A stretch of DNA of 49,454 bases from an uncultured Azospirillum sp. (GTDB taxonomy: Bacteria > Pseudomonadota > Alphaproteobacteria > RF32 > CAG-239), in the NCBI GenBank assembly GCA_900539605.1, contig UQCS01000011.1, positions 1 to 49,454 on the forward strand, read 5' to 3'. How positions within the stretch are numbered: the first letter of the stretch is position 1; the number at the start of each line of letters is the position of its first letter. Below, one piece after another: positions 6,573-16,180 of the stretch. Under the pieces are notes generated by a model. It did no database searches, was not told where the DNA came from, and saw only the letters and a program-made list of their open reading frames with translations. Made by a program: the position numbers and the translations under genes.

Positions 6573-9500
6573 ATGGAACCGCAGTTTATTCATCTCCGGG
6601 TGCATTCCGCCTATTCTTTGTTGGAAGGGGCGATGAAAATTCCGGCGTTGATGAGTAAAGCAGCGGCGATGGGCTTTCCGGCAATGGCAGTTGTCGATAC
6701 CGCCAATATGTTCGGTGCCAAGGCTTTTTCCGACTATGCACCGAAAAACGGCATTAAGCCGATTTTGGGAACGCAGTTGTATATCCGCAACAGCGATGCC
6801 GATGATGTGCTAAAGTCCAAAGGTCGGACCGTGGAACCGGACAAGATCGTTCTACTGGTTAAAAATGCCGACGGCTATGCCAATATCGCCAAATTGATGA
6901 AGATTGCCTATCTGGGTGAGAAAAACTTTGCCGAAAAGCCGCAAATCCGCCTTTCCGACCTCGAAAGCCACGGCGAAGGACTGATCGCTTTGACAGCGGG
7001 AACTGACGGTACGGTCGGAAGATTGCTGTTGGAAAACCGTGTGGCCGAAGCCGAGGCCTTTTTGCTTGATTTGAAAAAAATCTTCGGCGACCGTCTATAT
7101 ATGGAAATTTCGCGGATCGGTTTGGAAAAAGAAGCCAAAACCGAAAATGATTTTATTGATCTTGCTTACAAACATGATATTCCGCTGGTTGCGACCAACG
7201 AGGCTTTTTTCTTTGACACGGACATGTATGAAGCGCATGATGCGTTGGTCTGCATTGCCAAAGGCGAGTATGTGGCCAACGAAAACCGTGAAAAATACTC
7301 GCCTAATCAGCGTCTGAAAACGGCTGCCGAAATGGTGGCTTTGTTTGCCGATCTGCCCGAGGCAGTGGCCAACACCGTCAATATTGCCAAGCGCTGTAAT
7401 TATGTTTTGCAGTATATTGATCCGTTGCTGCCGGTTTTTGAATGTCCGGAAGGCAAAACTCAGAACGAGTATCTGCGCGAAGAAGCCGGCAAAGGTCTGG
7501 CCCATAAACTGGAAACTCAGGTCTATTTCGAAGGAATGACCGAAGAGCAGAAAAAGGAAATTGACGAACGCTATTACAGCCGTTTGGAATATGAACTGAG
7601 CGTGATCGAAAAAATGGGGTTTGCCGGTTACTTCCTGATCGTGTCGGACTTTATCCGTTGGTCGAAGACGCACGGTGTTCCTGTAGGGCCGGGGCGCGGT
7701 TCCGGTGCCGGTTCCATGGTGGCCTGGTCGATTCAGGTGACCGAACTTGATCCGCTGAAACTGGATTTGCTGTTTGAACGTTTTCTCAATCCGGAACGTA
7801 TCAATATGCCTGACTTTGACGTCGACTTCTGTCAGGAAAACCGTTATAAGACGATCGAATATGTTCAGAACAAATACGGCTTTGACCATGTGGCACAGAT
7901 CATTACTTACGGAAAACTGCAATCCAAAGCAGTAATTCGCGATGTCGCCCGGGTATTGCAAATGCCTTATTCTCAGGCCGACCGCATCAGTAAGATGATT
8001 CCGCCGCCGGTGCAGGGCGTGCAGCCCAGTTTGAAAGATTCGTTGGAGCAGGTTCCCGAGTTGGAAGAAATGCGTCAAAACGACCCGCAGGTCAATAAAT
8101 TGTTTGACATTGCCATGAAGCTGGAAGGACTGTATCGTCATACCGGTGTACACGCGGCCGGTGTGGTTATCGGCGATCGTCCGCTGGATTTGCTGGTTCC
8201 GCTGTATAAAGATCCTAAAGCCGATATGCCGGTAACCCAGTATGATATGAAATATATCGAGTCGACCGGCTTGATCAAGTTCGACTTCCTGGGGCTGAAA
8301 ACACTGACCACCATTAAAAAAGCGGTTGATCTGGTTAAAACCGTCCATGGCGTTGATCTGGACATGAGCGTGGTACCGCTGGATGACAAAGAAACCTATG
8401 CTCTTTTGCAACGGGGAGATACTGCCGGCATTTTCCAATTTGAATCGGCGGGGATGAAGGATGTTCATAAGCAAATCAAGCCCGACCGTTTTGAAGATTT
8501 GATCGCGATTGTTTCATTGTACCGTCCCGGACCGATGGATAATATTCCGAGTTATATCAAACGTAAACACGGTGACGAAGAAATTACATACCTGCATCCC
8601 AAACTGGAACCGATCTTAAAAAGCACTTACGGAATCATGATCTATCAGGAACAGGTCATGAAAATTGCTCAGGAGTTGGCCGGTTATACGCTTGGCGGCG
8701 CTGATAAATTGCGTAAGGCAATGGGTAAAAAAATTAAGGAAGAAATGGTCAAACACCGTAGCATTTTTGTTGACGGTGCGGTGGAACGGGGTATTGAACG
8801 CGATACCGCAACCAGCATTTTTGATCAGATGGAAAAATTTGCTTCTTACGGCTTTAACAAGTCGCATGCGGCGGCTTATTCGCTGATTTCTTATCAGACC
8901 GCATACCTCAAGGCTCATTATCCGGTCGAATTCATGAGCGCAACCATGAGTTTGGATATTACCAATACCGATAAACTGCAGTTTTTCAAAGACGAGTGCC
9001 GTCGGATGGGGATTACGGTTCTGCCGCCGGATGTTAACAAGTCGGGCTATGATTTTATGGTGGAAGACGGTAAAATCCGTTATGCGCTGACCGCGGTTAA
9101 AGGCGTGGGCGAAGCCAACATGAAAGCGTTGGTGGCCGAACGCGAAGCGCGCGGGCCGTTTAAGGACATTTCCGACTTTGTTCACCGGATCGATATTCGC
9201 CAGACCAACCGCAAACAGTTGGAACAGTTGATCAAGTCGGGCGCTTTTGACTGTCTGGATAAAAACCGCGGTCGTCTGTTTGCCAACATTGACAACATCA
9301 TCCAGCACATCAGTTCTTCCTGCGAACTGAAAACCAGCAGTCAGACGTCGCTGTTCGGGACCGAAGAAATGCAGGCGAAAATAAAACTGAAAGACGAACC
9401 GGATTGGGTCGAACTCGAAAAACTGAAGTTGGAAGCGGAAGCAGTCGGTTTTTATCTTTCGGCTCACCCGCTTGACAGCTATCGTGACGGCATGGAAAAA

Positions 9501-10043
9501 CTGGGCGTTAAAAACTGCAGTGAGGTTTTTCGCAACATCCAGCTCGGGGATGTGATCCGTGCCAAATTAGCCGGCTGTGTCAACAGTTTTAAGAAGAAAA
9601 TCTCCCAAAAAGGCAACCGTTTTGCTTTCTTGGAGCTTTCTGACGCTTCCGGCGCTTTTGAAGGGATCTTGTTTTCAGAAACCCTGCAGCGCAGCGAAGA
9701 AATCATCAATTCGGGGCTGCCGCTTTTGGCCAGCGTTACAATTGAAAAACAAACCGAAGACAGCAACCCGCGGGTGATGATCAGCAATTTGGAAACCTTG
9801 GACAAAGCCATAGCCGATGTTGCCAGTGCCATTGTTATCAGCATTAACAACCCGGCAGCCATTCGTCCGGTACACGAAGTTTTGAACCGGGATAAAAAAG
9901 GGGCTAATAAAATATATATTAAACCCGATAACGACGAATGGGATATTACCATTGAACTGCCCGGGGGGTATGCTTTTACCAGCGGCAATATCATCTCACA
10001 GCTTAAATCGATTCCTGGTGTTTCAGCAGTAAAGGAAATGTAA
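6573..10043 (+). CDS. dnaE: DNA polymerase III subunit alpha
   Basis: A 1156-residue catalytic subunit of the replicative polymerase, close to the length of E. coli DnaE (1160). The PHP domain begins at residue 7 (HLRVHSAYSLLEGA). The palm active site is PDFDVDFC, with D416 and D418 as metal ligands. The fingers contain FNKSHAAAYSLISYQTAYLKAHYP. The tail has helix-hairpin-helix-like sequence near residues 835-900 and an OB fold near residues 990-1045. This is the DnaE1 class, which needs a separate proofreading subunit. AAGGAAAATATA gives a suitable ribosome binding site. It is followed after a single base by the membrane protein gene at 10045, so that gene is probably translationally coupled. 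Confidence 0.98.
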   Translation: MEPQFIHLRVHSAYSLLEGAMKIPALMSKAAAMGFPAMAVVDTANMFGAKAFSDYAPKNGIKPILGTQLYIRNSDADDVLKSKGRTVEPDKIVLLVKNADGYANIAKLMKIAYLGEKNFAEKPQIRLSDLESHGEGLIALTAGTDGTVGRLLLENRVAEAEAFLLDLKKIFGDRLYMEISRIGLEKEAKTENDFIDLAYKHDIPLVATNEAFFFDTDMYEAHDALVCIAKGEYVANENREKYSPNQRLKTAAEMVALFADLPEAVANTVNIAKRCNYVLQYIDPLLPVFECPEGKTQNEYLREEAGKGLAHKLETQVYFEGMTEEQKKEIDERYYSRLEYELSVIEKMGFAGYFLIVSDFIRWSKTHGVPVGPGRGSGAGSMVAWSIQVTELDPLKLDLLFERFLNPERINMPDFDVDFCQENRYKTIEYVQNKYGFDHVAQIITYGKLQSKAVIRDVARVLQMPYSQADRISKMIPPPVQGVQPSLKDSLEQVPELEEMRQNDPQVNKLFDIAMKLEGLYRHTGVHAAGVVIGDRPLDLLVPLYKDPKADMPVTQYDMKYIESTGLIKFDFLGLKTLTTIKKAVDLVKTVHGVDLDMSVVPLDDKETYALLQRGDTAGIFQFESAGMKDVHKQIKPDRFEDLIAIVSLYRPGPMDNIPSYIKRKHGDEEITYLHPKLEPILKSTYGIMIYQEQVMKIAQELAGYTLGGADKLRKAMGKKIKEEMVKHRSIFVDGAVERGIERDTATSIFDQMEKFASYGFNKSHAAAYSLISYQTAYLKAHYPVEFMSATMSLDITNTDKLQFFKDECRRMGITVLPPDVNKSGYDFMVEDGKIRYALTAVKGVGEANMKALVAEREARGPFKDISDFVHRIDIRQTNRKQLEQLIKSGAFDCLDKNRGRLFANIDNIIQHISSSCELKTSSQTSLFGTEEMQAKIKLKDEPDWVELEKLKLEAEAVGFYLSAHPLDSYRDGMEKLGVKNCSEVFRNIQLGDVIRAKLAGCVNSFKKKISQKGNRFAFLELSDASGAFEGILFSETLQRSEEIINSGLPLLASVTIEKQTEDSNPRVMISNLETLDKAIADVASAIVISINNPAAIRPVHEVLNRDKKGANKIYIKPDNDEWDITIELPGGYAFTSGNIISQLKSIPGVSAVKEM

Positions 10044-10044
10044 C

Positions 10045-10926
10045 ATGATAAAAAAATTTGGAAATGAAGTCCTGGCAAAATTAAAAAGCATCGGCAACGC
10101 TGAGTTTCTTGACGACCGTTCCGCCAACCCGGTCAGTGCGCCGTTTTGGGAACTGAGCTTTTTGCCGATCGGAATTTTATTGTTCCGCTTCAAACGCTTT
10201 TTATACCTGAGCTTTGTTTATGCCCTGATGATCAGCGTTCTGGCTTTTGCAACCCGGACCACTCACAACTGCAGCGCTGAGGCGGTTATGGATTCGTTTT
10301 TTGGTTGTTCGTCGTCATTTTCGGTTTATATTACCTTTTTTATGCTGCGTTTGCTGATCGTATCGGTCTTTTTGCGGGTATGGTACAAAAGCGCGGTTTG
10401 CGGCGCACCGCTTGACAAAGGGGAAATGTTTGTAATTACAATGCGCGACTGGAAAATATTCGGCAGCATTTTGATTGCGATCGCCATGCTTTGTTTGCCG
10501 GTCTTGTCTTATTATATTTTGGCCGACCGGGTTCCCGACCCCGATTGGCGCATCGAAAGCCTGTTCTTTGCGGTAGCATCGGCCGGTTTTTGGCTGCCGT
10601 TGGTTGCCTTGCGCTTTTCTTCGATTTTTGCTTTTGTTTTGGACGGCCGGCAACGTCCGCCCCTCAAACTTTTCTGGAACCGTACTGCCGGAAATACCTT
10701 AAAGATTCTGGTCGCTTTGTCGTTGATGATGATTTTAAACGCGATTTTGTTTCTTAATTATGATATCTTTGCGGCGTTTATGATCAGACATAATTTGGCG
10801 GTGGGAATGATTGTCGGCGACGTGTTGTATAATATGCTGTTTTTGCTGATGGCGGCGTCGTTTGCCAGTGACAGCATTGTTCAACGGGAAGCATTGTTTT
10901 GTTGGTATGCGGAAGAAGACGACTAA
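10045..10926 (+). CDS. Polytopic membrane protein, unknown function
   Basis: A 293-residue protein with about six hydrophobic segments, at roughly residues 50-68, 92-112, 130-152, 170-200, 215-240 and 255-275. It starts one base after the dnaE stop codon, with the ribosome binding site AAAGGA inside the last dnaE codons, so expression is probably coupled to dnaE. I do not recognise the family and see no catalytic or transporter signature. A strong terminator follows 14 bases after its stop, making it the last gene of the group. Confidence 0.75.
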   Translation: MIKKFGNEVLAKLKSIGNAEFLDDRSANPVSAPFWELSFLPIGILLFRFKRFLYLSFVYALMISVLAFATRTTHNCSAEAVMDSFFGCSSSFSVYITFFMLRLLIVSVFLRVWYKSAVCGAPLDKGEMFVITMRDWKIFGSILIAIAMLCLPVLSYYILADRVPDPDWRIESLFFAVASAGFWLPLVALRFSSIFAFVLDGRQRPPLKLFWNRTAGNTLKILVALSLMMILNAILFLNYDIFAAFMIRHNLAVGMIVGDVLYNMLFLLMAASFASDSIVQREALFCWYAEEDD

Positions 10927-10940
10927 TCGTTTTGAGCCGA

Positions 10941-10970
10941 AAATCCCCGGTTTTTAACCGGGGATTTTTT
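10941..10970 (+). terminator. Strong rho-independent terminator
   Basis: A 12-bp perfect stem (10941-10952 with 10956-10967) with a 3-base loop runs into a T tract. It lies between convergent genes and has A residues on the left arm, so it probably works in both directions. Confidence 0.85.
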
Positions 10971-13064
10971 TTATAACAACTGCTTTAGCATCGGCATCAC
11001 ATCAAGCCGGTAGTCATCGGCAATTTGCGGAGATTTGGGATAGCATTCCCCGGCGTCGAGAGCATAAATGTTGGCCTGTTGAATTTTGAACTCGCGTCCC
11101 AAAATGATTGCCTGAGCATTGTTGGCGAGATATTGTCCGAATTGAACGGCGTCTCTGATATTGTTTTTGATCAGGCCGTTGCGCTTGGCAAACAGGTTAC
11201 TGTAGATGAAAATGGCCCAAATCATGCCGAGAATGAACAAGGTGGAAACGGCATGAATATGCAAGCTCATCATCAATGCCGACAAAACGATCATCATAAC
11301 GGCAAAAATTTTGGCGGTGATATTGACCCAGCGGCGTTTAAATTTGGAACGCAGAATCCAAATGTAAAAGGCGGCGGTCAGGGTTGCCGAAAGTAAAAAG
11401 CCTAAAGTCGCGCCGGTATTGATGTTAAGCCAGGCCATTGCCGCTTCGGACAGCAACAACATGGCGCCACTGAACAAAATATAGCCGGCGTTGAGCTTCA
11501 AGGACAATAATCTGATTCTTTTCATGGTGTCTTTTTCAATCAGTTTGTAAGCGCGTTTAAGCTTAAGGGCGTTGCTGCGGTTAAAGCTGACCGAAAATTC
11601 TTTAGGGCCGATCAGCTGCCGAAATGCCTTTTTCTCGTCAGTGTTCAGACGGCTTAAATTGTCGGTTTTCTTGATGATAACCAGCGATTCGTGATCGCTT
11701 TTAAGATCAATGATGTTGCGGCGGAATAAGTCCAGCAGAAACGAACCGAACGATACTTTGTCAAAACAGCCGCGAGCAAGCATGCGCAACATTGCCGGTG
11801 TTTTCTGCAAGTCTGCCTTGGCGGGATCGGTATCCGAATTGATCGAACGCCATGAGATCAGATAAGCGGCCAGAATAGCCAGCAGTCCCGCCAGCGAAAA
11901 GATAATGTCGCCATAATCCTCAATAAACCATTCAAATTTTTTGTTGAAGTCAGGTTCGATAAATCCGGCTTTGGGAATAGAAATCAGAATATGCATGCCT
12001 TCGCCGGCAAACAGAGGCGTGGTGGCCGTAAAGCCGAGCGCGTTGGTGCCGCGGTTTTGCGTGATGGTCGAATATCGGTCGGTGAGGTGGTTGGGCGGAT
12101 AGCCGACAAACATGGCGACGTTCAGTGGATTGACGTTAACCGGCAGCCGGACCGTTGCCACCGCCTGAGTAACCACCAGATTCCAGAAACTTCCCGTGAC
12201 GTCCCAGTAAAATTCGTTACGATCCTGATAATACCATAATTTACGGTCCAGCATATAGTCAAATTCGTAAGTATAAATGCCCGGCTGCAGTTCAAACTGA
12301 TTTTTAGGCGTAATCAGATAACGGTCCCCGGCGTCTTTTAACTGATACGGAACTTCGGTATTGTTGATACGGACGCTGTTCAAATAGGGGATGGTTGCGT
12401 TGCGGACATTGTCGCGGGAAACCGAATATTTGGGCAGCGCTTTTGAAAGGCCGTATTTCAATTTTTGGCCGTTGGCGATCAGATTGACGGTTTCGATAAT
12501 CCGAACCATGCCGTTGGGCAAAATGTCAATTTTGCTGGTCAGATAGGGGATGTGTTCTTTAGCCGGCGCCAAAACGTTCTGTCCGCTCGGCAGGGTGACG
12601 CTGACGACGTCAAATTCGGGCTTTTGCCATTGGGCTCTTTCCCGGCTGCCGATCGGTTTTAGGGGGATCAGAGCAGGGGTATTGATCAAATCACGCGGTT
12701 TTTCCTGTTCGTTGAGATTAAGCCGCTCCAGCGCGCTTTCGTAAATTTGTTCAAAAGTCGATTTTTTTTGTTTTTGCTTCGACACATAATCGGCGTTGTC
12801 CTGAGTGTTCATCGTGGAGGCGTTTTGAATAACCGACATCGGCATTTTGGCAACGGTCCGGCTGCGTTCGCGAATAAAATCGCGAAACTCCTCATACGAA
12901 GCCGGAATTTCCCGCGAAGTCGCCGCCGATTTGTTCTGCCGGGCCTTGTCGGCATTGTATTGCTGCAGTTCGATTTCGTTCTGCATCTCGCGAATAGCGG
13001 CATTGGTATTGACGGTTGCCGAAAAGGAAGCAATGAAACAAATTGCAAAAAAAAGTTTTTTCAT
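10971..13064 (-). CDS. DUF2207-family membrane protein with signal peptide
   Basis: A 697-residue protein. Residues 1-22 are a signal peptide ending in a VNTNA-like cleavage site. A long hydrophilic, probably periplasmic, part (23-390) contains the DUF2207 beta-rich domain. A membrane segment follows near 392-412, then a cytoplasmic stretch and a cluster of hydrophobic segments near 545-650. The domain order matches YciQ-type predicted membrane proteins, whose function is unknown. AAGGG lies upstream of the ATG. The stop codon abuts the bidirectional terminator at 10941. The gene is divergent from the GlmU-like gene, with 84 bases between the starts. Confidence 0.8.
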   Translation of the reverse strand: MKKLFFAICFIASFSATVNTNAAIREMQNEIELQQYNADKARQNKSAATSREIPASYEEFRDFIRERSRTVAKMPMSVIQNASTMNTQDNADYVSKQKQKKSTFEQIYESALERLNLNEQEKPRDLINTPALIPLKPIGSRERAQWQKPEFDVVSVTLPSGQNVLAPAKEHIPYLTSKIDILPNGMVRIIETVNLIANGQKLKYGLSKALPKYSVSRDNVRNATIPYLNSVRINNTEVPYQLKDAGDRYLITPKNQFELQPGIYTYEFDYMLDRKLWYYQDRNEFYWDVTGSFWNLVVTQAVATVRLPVNVNPLNVAMFVGYPPNHLTDRYSTITQNRGTNALGFTATTPLFAGEGMHILISIPKAGFIEPDFNKKFEWFIEDYGDIIFSLAGLLAILAAYLISWRSINSDTDPAKADLQKTPAMLRMLARGCFDKVSFGSFLLDLFRRNIIDLKSDHESLVIIKKTDNLSRLNTDEKKAFRQLIGPKEFSVSFNRSNALKLKRAYKLIEKDTMKRIRLLSLKLNAGYILFSGAMLLLSEAAMAWLNINTGATLGFLLSATLTAAFYIWILRSKFKRRWVNITAKIFAVMMIVLSALMMSLHIHAVSTLFILGMIWAIFIYSNLFAKRNGLIKNNIRDAVQFGQYLANNAQAIILGREFKIQQANIYALDAGECYPKSPQIADDYRLDVMPMLKQLL

Positions 13065-13104
13065 AAAAAAAAGCCCTTGTTAACAAATAAAATATATTTG
13101 CTAG

Positions 13105-13110
13105 TATAAT
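13105..13110 (+). promoter_or_regulatory. Candidate -10 box for the nucleotidyltransferase gene
   Basis: A perfect TATAAT lies 38 bases before the ATG at 13149, in a very AT-rich divergent intergenic region. The upstream -35 is poor: TTAACA at 19-base spacing is the best match. Confidence 0.45.
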
Positions 13111-13148
13111 ATGCAGTTATTAAAAAAAGATTAGAAAGGAATAAACTT

Positions 13149-13883
13149 ATGACTAGTTCTAAAATTGCCGCTGTTGTTCTTGGTGCCGGAAAGGGAACCC
13201 GGATGAAATCCGATTTGCCCAAGGTGTTGATGCCGATTTGCGGCAAACCAATGATCCGCAATATTCTTGACACCCTGGACAGCATGAATGCCGACCGGAT
13301 TGTGGTGGTGACTGCTCCTGACGGCGATTTGGTGCGTAAGGAAGTGGCGCCGCATCAAAGCGTCATCCAGCAGCAGCAGCTTGGTACCGGCGATGCGGTA
13401 ATGGCCGCGGCCGAAGTGTTGGAAGGTTTTGACGGTGACGTTTTGACGATTTTCGGCGATCATCCGATTATTACCAAAGAAACCTTTTTGAAAGCGGTTG
13501 CCAAACGGCGCGAAGGCTATGCAGTGGTTGTTCTCGGCTTTCGTCCCGAAGATTGTGCCCGCTACGGACGTCTGGTGGTAAAGGACGGCGAATTGCAGAA
13601 AATTGTCGAATTTAAGGACGCCGGTGACGAAGAAAAGGCAATTACGCTGTGCAATTCCGGCGTAATGTGTTTTGACGGCAACAAAATGTTTGATCTTTTG
13701 CGACAGATCGGCAATGAAAATGCTGCCGGCGAGTATTATCTTACAGATGCGATTGCGATTGCCCGTTCAAAAGGCTGGAAGTGCGGTGTGGTCGAATGTC
13801 CGGCCGAAGAAGTTGCCGGTGCCAACACGCGTGAAGAACTGGCGTTGCTGGAAGAATATTTAACCAAAAGACAAGGAAAATAA
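13149..13883 (+). CDS. Stand-alone GlmU-type sugar-1-phosphate nucleotidyltransferase
   Basis: A 244-residue protein matching only the N-terminal uridylyltransferase half of GlmU. It has the nucleotide-binding signature LGAGKGTRM (residues 11-19) with PK at 24-25, then QLGTGDAV near residue 77, GDHP near 103 and EYYLTD near 197. Full GlmU is about 450 residues and ends in a left-handed beta-helix that acetylates glucosamine-1-phosphate; that domain is absent here and the reading frame ends cleanly. The expected reaction is UTP plus a hexosamine-1-phosphate giving UDP-sugar. Either acetylation is done by another protein, or this enzyme has another sugar substrate. It heads a run with a small anchored protein and oligoendopeptidase F. 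Confidence 0.82.
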   Translation: MTSSKIAAVVLGAGKGTRMKSDLPKVLMPICGKPMIRNILDTLDSMNADRIVVVTAPDGDLVRKEVAPHQSVIQQQQLGTGDAVMAAAEVLEGFDGDVLTIFGDHPIITKETFLKAVAKRREGYAVVVLGFRPEDCARYGRLVVKDGELQKIVEFKDAGDEEKAITLCNSGVMCFDGNKMFDLLRQIGNENAAGEYYLTDAIAIARSKGWKCGVVECPAEEVAGANTREELALLEEYLTKRQGK

Positions 13884-13888
13884 AATTT

Positions 13889-14329
13889 ATGAATTTTATC
13901 AGGTATCATTGGTTCGGTTTGCTGGTCTCCGTTGTTGTGGTGCTGTTTTTGTGCCAGTTTTGGCTGGTTTTGATTGCCCCGCATCAAGATGAGCAAAAAC
14001 GCGGTTTTGTCCCTTGTACCGAAAAAATGTCGGAAGAGCTTCACCGTTGCCGCAGTCGTAATTTATGTGTTCTCGGTACGGTTGTCGACAATACGTTTTG
14101 CAATACCGGCGTGATTGCCAAGGGCTTCAGGCTGTGGGCAACCGGCAGGCAGGATTCTCCGTGGGCAAATTATTTGTTTGAACCCGAGCTGGATCTGCCG
14201 TCGGCGGAAGACGATGTCGATGCGGAAGAAAGTTTGGACGAGTATTATCGCAATGTACCGGATATTAATGCCGAAATGGATGAATTGCAAAAATTGAACC
14301 AACAATTGGAGAATGATGATAATGAGTGA
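13889..14329 (+). CDS. Small single-pass membrane protein, unknown function
   Basis: A 146-residue protein with one membrane anchor at residues 8-30. A short segment follows with four cysteines (residues 43, 54, 60 and 70), and then an acidic tail rich in Asp and Glu. The Cys pattern suggests disulfides in the periplasm. It starts 5 bases after the GlmU-like gene, and its ribosome binding site AAGGAAAA overlaps the end of that gene. Its 3' end overlaps the pepF start by 8 bases. I do not recognise the family. Confidence 0.68.
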   Translation: MNFIRYHWFGLLVSVVVVLFLCQFWLVLIAPHQDEQKRGFVPCTEKMSEELHRCRSRNLCVLGTVVDNTFCNTGVIAKGFRLWATGRQDSPWANYLFEPELDLPSAEDDVDAEESLDEYYRNVPDINAEMDELQKLNQQLENDDNE

Positions 14330-16106
14330 AGAGAAACTGCCGGGCTGGGATTTGAGCGATTTGTATAAAGGAATTGACGATCCTCACATTGATGCCGATT
14401 TGGAAAAATACCGCAAATTTTGCCGTTCCTTTGCCAGGAAGTATAAAGGAAAATTGTCCGGATTGGACGGTGCCGAGTTGGCCCGTGTCCTCAGGAGTTA
14501 TGAAAAAAATTCGCTGATCGGCAGCCGGGTCGGCGGTTTTGCCTATTTGAACATGGTCACTCAAATGAAAAATGCCGAGGCAATGGCTTTTTATCAGAAT
14601 GTCAGCGAAAAACTGACCGATTACAGCAAACCGCTGATTTTCCTGAGTCTGGAAATTAACCAGCTTCCGGCCGCCAAAATCGCGGTTTGGCTTAAAAATT
14701 CGCAAGCCGCTTTCTATAAACCGTGGCTGGAACGGGTGCGCCGTTTTAAAAAATACGAACTCTCCGAACCTGTTGAAGAAGTCCTTCTCGAAAAGTCAAT
14801 GACCTCATCATCGGCGTGGGTACGTTTGTATGAGGAGACGTCTTCGCGCCTGCAATATGAAGTGGACGGCAAGACTTATAACGATGCCGAAATATCCAAG
14901 TTGTTGCTGCATAAAGATGCTGCCGTCCGTCATAAGGCCGGCGCCGAAATTAACCGTGTGGCGGAAGCAAATGCCGATCTGTTCACCTTTATCTACAATA
15001 TGGTAATTAAGGATAAGGCGATTGAAGATGAAAAACGCGGTTTTAAGCTGCCGATGTCTTCGCGTAATATGTCGGAGAACGTTTCTGACCAGATGGTGGA
15101 AACGCTGGCAGAAACCGTGCGTGCCAACTATAAAAACATTGCTCACCGCTTTTATAAGCTGAAGGCCAAGTGGCTGGGAGCTGACAAAATCTCATACTGG
15201 GACCGCAATGCGCCGCTGCCGTTTGCCGATGATACCGAATACGGTTGGGGCGAAACGGTATCGACGGTTTTGGATGCCTATGAGAAATTTTCTCCGGAAC
15301 TTCATGAAATTGCCAAAGAATTTTTTGACAATGCCTGGATTGACGTTCCGCCGCGCGACGGTAAACGCAGCGGCGCCTTTTGTGCGCCGGTCAGTTCCGA
15401 TTCGCACCCTTATCTGCTGCTGAATTTTGCCGGTAAGCGTAATGACGTTTTGACGCTGGCGCATGAACTGGGACACGGTTGCCACCATCAGACCCGCATC
15501 AAAAACGGCGAGTTGAACGAATATTCGCGGATGACAACCGAAGAAGTGGCTTCGGTGTTCGGTGAAATGATAACCTTCCAGTCGATGGTGGCCGAGCTTC
15601 CCGACGGTCCGGAAAAACTGGCGTTGATTGCTTCAAAAGTCAGTGATATGATTAATACGGCCATCCGCCAGATTGCGTTTCATTTCTTTGAAAGCCGTGC
15701 GCATCAGGAACGTAAAAACGGCGAATTGAGCAAAGAACGCCTGTGTGACATCTGGCAGGAAGAAATGGCTGCCAGCCTCGGCGAAGCGGTAGAAGTCGGT
15801 GCCGACAGCCGGTATATCTGGTCGCAGGTCGGACATTTCTTTTTCCTGCCGTTTTATGTATATGCCTATTCATTTGCCGATTGTCTGGTTAATTCTCTGT
15901 ATGAAGTCAGTCAGGAAGGCAAAGTAAAAGATTTTCCGGCCAAATATATGAAAATGCTGTCCCAAACCGCCGTTACCGATTATAAACAGCTGCTGAAGCC
16001 GTTCGGGCTGGATCCGACCGATTCCGATTTTTGGAACAAGGGTTTGAGCCTGATTTCGGGGTATATTGACGAGTTGGAACGCCTGGATAAGAAATTGAAA
16101 CTCTGA
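14322..16106 (+). CDS. pepF: Oligoendopeptidase F (M3B family)
   Basis: A 594-residue zinc endopeptidase. The zinc motif is H381-E-L-G-H385 in TLAHELGHGCHH, and the third ligand region lies about 25 residues later in TTEEVASVFGEM. The N-terminal helical lobe (LPGWDLSDLY at the start) is typical of bacterial PepF, which cuts medium-length peptides in the cytosol. I chose the ATG at 14322 over the ATGs at 14313 and 14316 because GGAG at 14308-14311 is 10 bases away, and the two earlier ATGs are too close. It overlaps the preceding gene by 8 bases. No terminator is visible after it. Confidence 0.93.
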   Translation: MSEEKLPGWDLSDLYKGIDDPHIDADLEKYRKFCRSFARKYKGKLSGLDGAELARVLRSYEKNSLIGSRVGGFAYLNMVTQMKNAEAMAFYQNVSEKLTDYSKPLIFLSLEINQLPAAKIAVWLKNSQAAFYKPWLERVRRFKKYELSEPVEEVLLEKSMTSSSAWVRLYEETSSRLQYEVDGKTYNDAEISKLLLHKDAAVRHKAGAEINRVAEANADLFTFIYNMVIKDKAIEDEKRGFKLPMSSRNMSENVSDQMVETLAETVRANYKNIAHRFYKLKAKWLGADKISYWDRNAPLPFADDTEYGWGETVSTVLDAYEKFSPELHEIAKEFFDNAWIDVPPRDGKRSGAFCAPVSSDSHPYLLLNFAGKRNDVLTLAHELGHGCHHQTRIKNGELNEYSRMTTEEVASVFGEMITFQSMVAELPDGPEKLALIASKVSDMINTAIRQIAFHFFESRAHQERKNGELSKERLCDIWQEEMAASLGEAVEVGADSRYIWSQVGHFFFLPFYVYAYSFADCLVNSLYEVSQEGKVKDFPAKYMKMLSQTAVTDYKQLLKPFGLDPTDSDFWNKGLSLISGYIDELERLDKKLKL

Positions 16107-16127
16107 TAAAAGATATTTTTGAAAAAA

Positions 16128-16155
16128 ATGACAAAAAAGATAATTCTGATATTAT
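16128..16155 (+). promoter_or_regulatory. Candidate promoter of the orphan gene at 16181
   Basis: ATGACA and TATTAT are separated by 16 bases, 25 bases before the ATG at 16181, in an AT-rich gap after pepF. Confidence 0.45.
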
Positions 16156-16180
16156 ATAGAAACTTAATAGGGAATATATC

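Noticed and set aside
7095..8474. 459-codon open frame antisense to dnaE
   Set aside because: It lies wholly inside dnaE, has no ribosome binding site and its translation shows no domain; it is a by-product of dnaE codon use.
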